Source: Cloacimonetes bacterium UBA5284 (GTDB lineage: Bacteria; Cloacimonadota; Cloacimonadia; Cloacimonadales; Cloacimonadaceae). From it: a stretch of 16,996 nt of DNA. Of this stretch, positions 15,512 to 16,996 are shown piece after piece. Under the pieces are notes generated by a model. The model ran no database searches. It was not told the DNA's origin and saw nothing but the letters and a program-made list of their open reading frames with translations. A program made the translations under genes and the position numbers. Position 1 is the stretch's first letter, and the number at the start of each line of letters is the position of its first letter. The stretch is from the NCBI GenBank assembly GCA_002410505.1, contig DHSO01000017.1, positions 1 to 16,996 on the forward strand. Reading direction: 5' to 3'.

Positions 15512-16711
15512 TTATTTCATCTCCCATAGGCTTGCGATTCCCATCCCGCCGCCGATGCACAGCGATGCGAGACCTTTTTTGTTCTGTCTTTTCTTCATTT
15601 CGTGCAACAGAGTCACGATGATGCGAGCACCACTGCAACCAATGGGATGGCCCAAAGCAATAGCGCCGCCGTTCACATTCACGATTTCCTGATTGATCTT
15701 GCCCACACCTTCTTGTTCCAAGCCTTTGATCACGGAAAGAGATTGCGCTGCAAAAGCTTCGTTTAGTTCCGCCAGTTCGATATCGCCCAGTTTCCAGCCA
15801 CTTTTTGCCAGGACTTTCTTGATCGCGGGAACCGGTCCATATCCCATGATAGCAGGATCCACACCGGCAGAGGCACTATCAACAAAATATGCCAAAGGTG
15901 TGAGACCCAGTTCTTTGGCTTTGTCTTCACTCATGATCAATACCAGGGCTGCTCCGTCGTTGATGCCGCTACTGCTGGCAGCTGTCACGCTTCCGTCCTT
16001 CTTGAAAGCAGGGCGCAATTTTGCCAGACTTTCTTTGGTAACTCCCGCGCGAGGCATTTCATCCTTGTCGATGATGATGGGATCTCCCTTGCGTTGTGGA
16101 ATGGCAATGGGCACGATTTCATCGGCAAATCTACCGCTTTTCATCGCTGCTTCAGTCTTGTTTTGAGACATAGCAGAAAATTCATCCTGCTCTTCCCGAC
16201 TAAGACCCCATTTTTCTGCCAGATTCTCGGCAGTCATACCCATGTGATAATCATTGAAAATATCGGATAAGCCATCACGGATCATCATGTCCATCATGGT
16301 CTTATCACCCATGCGGGCTCCCCAGCGGGCATCTTTCAAGATGTAGGGTATCTGGCTCATGTTTTCCGAACCACCGGCTATCACAATCTCCGCCTCGCCG
16401 GAGCCTATCATCAAAGCTGCCAGGCTGATAGCCTTCATTCCGCTGCCGCAGACCTTATTAACTGTGTAAGCAGGCACATAGTCCGGGATTCCGGCATTGA
16501 TGCTGATCTGTCTGGCTACGTTTTGTCCCAAACCGGCCCCGCAGACGTTGCCCACGATCACTTCATCTACCATCTCGGGTTTGATCCCGCTTTCCGCAAA
16601 AATGGCTTTCAGAGTGTGTACTCCCAGCTCTACCGCTGAGACATCTTTGAACACTCCGCCAAAATTTCCGACAGCGCTACGTTTAGCGCTAACTACCACG
16701 GCTTTTTTCAT
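15512..16711 (-). CDS. atoB: Acetyl-CoA C-acetyltransferase (thiolase)
   Basis: A 399-residue thiolase that cleaves acetoacetyl-CoA with CoA to two acetyl-CoA, or condenses in reverse. The acyl-accepting nucleophile is C88 in VNKVCGSGMKAI; the C-terminal pair is H355 in NGGAIALGHPIGCSGAR and C385 in SLCIGGGMGIA. NEAFAAQ is also present. Length and motifs match biosynthetic/degradative short-chain thiolases. The open frame could begin at 16750, adding 13 residues, but ATG at 16711 has GGAGGAAAG directly upstream and yields the family's standard MKKAVVVSAKRSAVG start. It is the first recognisable gene of the block. Together with the aminotransferase directly downstream it would complete conversion of 3-aminobutyryl-CoA to acetyl-CoA. 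Exact chain-length preference cannot be read from sequence. Confidence 0.94.
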   Translation of the reverse strand: MKKAVVVSAKRSAVGNFGGVFKDVSAVELGVHTLKAIFAESGIKPEMVDEVIVGNVCGAGLGQNVARQISINAGIPDYVPAYTVNKVCGSGMKAISLAALMIGSGEAEIVIAGGSENMSQIPYILKDARWGARMGDKTMMDMMIRDGLSDIFNDYHMGMTAENLAEKWGLSREEQDEFSAMSQNKTEAAMKSGRFADEIVPIAIPQRKGDPIIIDKDEMPRAGVTKESLAKLRPAFKKDGSVTAASSSGINDGAALVLIMSEDKAKELGLTPLAYFVDSASAGVDPAIMGYGPVPAIKKVLAKSGWKLGDIELAELNEAFAAQSLSVIKGLEQEGVGKINQEIVNVNGGAIALGHPIGCSGARIIVTLLHEMKKRQNKKGLASLCIGGGMGIASLWEMK

Positions 16712-16720
16712 CTTTCCTCC
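16712..16720 (-). promoter_or_regulatory. Ribosome binding site fixing the thiolase start
   Basis: The minus strand reads GGAGGAAAG immediately before ATG AAA AAA. It decides for the start at 16711 rather than the in-frame ATG at 16750, which has no purine-rich site in front of it. Confidence 0.8.
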
Positions 16721-16996
16721 AGATGTTATATTTTTTCCATTGCAAGCCATTCAAACAAAACAAGGATTTTAGTCAATGGCAAATTTTGGCTGATACTCCG
16801 CTATGGGCATGGTCTATGCACGAAGAAGGAAAAATGGATGAGTGATGAACGAATATAGACTCGCTTAAGCGCATGTTCGATAGCAATGTTCGATAGCGGT
16901 GATCGTGGGCGTGGTGGAGTGGAGCTGGAGGAGACCATTTTCCAAATCTCTCTGTAAGCTCTGTAGACAGTGTTAATCAAGTGGTCATCAAGCCTT
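16721..16996. other. Upstream region without a firm gene at the right edge
   Basis: This stretch of about 276 bases precedes the thiolase ribosome binding site and should hold the promoter of the block or the end of a further upstream gene. Visible: a 10-bp palindrome CGCTTAAGCG at 16862-16871, a tandem 12-bp repeat just beside it, a GTCTAT/ATAGAC inverted repeat at 16812-16817 and 16855-16860, and a G-rich purine run on the plus strand at about 16905-16934. On the minus strand one frame stays open from the edge for 64 codons to a TAG at 16801-16803 (beginning RLDDHLINTVYRAYREIWK); it could be the tail of a gene outside the window but has no family I recognise and a Ser/Pro-rich middle, so I do not call it coding. 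Confidence 0.5.
16873..16897. repeat. Tandem 12-bp direct repeat
   Basis: ATGTTCGATAGC occurs twice, at 16873-16884 and 16886-16897, separated by one A, so the period is 13 bases. It lies two bases from the CGCTTAAGCG palindrome. The repeat is exact; its meaning is unknown. Confidence 0.9.

Larger units (their letters stand above)
3252..16711 (-). other. Nine-gene, nearly gapless transcription unit
   Basis: From thiolase to guaD, junctions are: 1-base gap, 11-base gap, direct abutment, 4-base overlap (ATGA), 1-base overlap (TAATG), 8-base overlap, 14-base overlap, 4-base overlap (ATGA). Only 12 bases in about 13.5 kb lie outside coding sequence. No internal terminator can fit between genes, so read-through is expected from the first promoter, though internal promoters inside genes cannot be excluded. 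The block mixes fermentation, nucleotide, amino-acid, tRNA-charging, envelope, stress and purine functions. Confidence 0.8.

Noticed and set aside
16725..16754. A TTGAAT (16749-16754) and TATAAC (16725-16730) pair with an 18-base spacer as the promoter of the block
   Set aside because: Transcription would start within the thiolase ribosome binding site, leaving almost no leader. Another -35-like TTGACT at 16771-16776 has no acceptable -10 partner at 16-18 bases.
16873..16897. The two GTTCGA-containing repeats as T-arms of tRNA genes
   Set aside because: The flanking 5-base arms do not pair, and there is no acceptor stem or anticodon arm at the right distance.

Overview
The window looks like a chromosomal segment from a member of Cloacimonadota (Candidatus Cloacimonas and relatives) or a close neighbour in the Fibrobacterota-Chlorobiota-Bacteroidota area. 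This is inferred from three things. First, a huge exported protein ends in an 'NYPNPFNP' plus FlgD-like C-terminal domain, as in type IX-like exported proteins of that group. Second, a class III aminotransferase sits next to a thiolase, which fits the acyl-CoA beta-transaminase (Kat) route of lysine fermentation described from Cloacimonas. Third, the methionyl-tRNA synthetase carries KISTS instead of KMSKS, a form I associate with Bacteroidota-like enzymes. No rRNA, tRNA, CRISPR array, insertion sequence or phage gene was found.

All ten recognised genes lie on the minus strand, so the window reads biologically from right to left. The right edge (16712-16996) is a 285-base stretch without a firm gene; it holds a 12-bp tandem repeat, a 10-bp palindrome and an open frame entering from the edge. 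Next comes one unbroken block of nine genes (16711 down to 3252): thiolase, candidate kat, pyrG (CTP synthase), lysC-type aspartate kinase, metG, a SpoIID/LytB-domain exported protein, hslO (Hsp33), an exported FG-GAP/ASPIC protein and guaD (guanine deaminase). Neighbours overlap (ATGA, TAATG, 8 and 14 bases) or are 0, 1 or 11 bases apart, so the block is almost certainly one transcription unit with much translational coupling. A terminator-like inverted repeat follows guaD at 3210-3239.

After a 225-base gap with its own ribosome binding site and a 16-base palindrome comes a separate gene (3026 to 3). It encodes a 1007-residue exported protein with about sixteen repeats of 53-60 residues and the C-terminal sorting-type domain.

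Functionally, the first two genes of the block plausibly convert 3-aminobutyryl-CoA to acetoacetyl-CoA and then to two acetyl-CoA, which is energy metabolism from amino acids. The next three serve CTP synthesis, aspartate-family amino acids and translation. The rest cover envelope or exported functions, redox-stress protein folding and purine salvage. Several start codons were moved from the longest open frame on the evidence of Shine-Dalgarno sequences and overlaps: GTG at 3026, ATG at 4466, ATG at 11489, GTG at 14254 and ATG at 16711.
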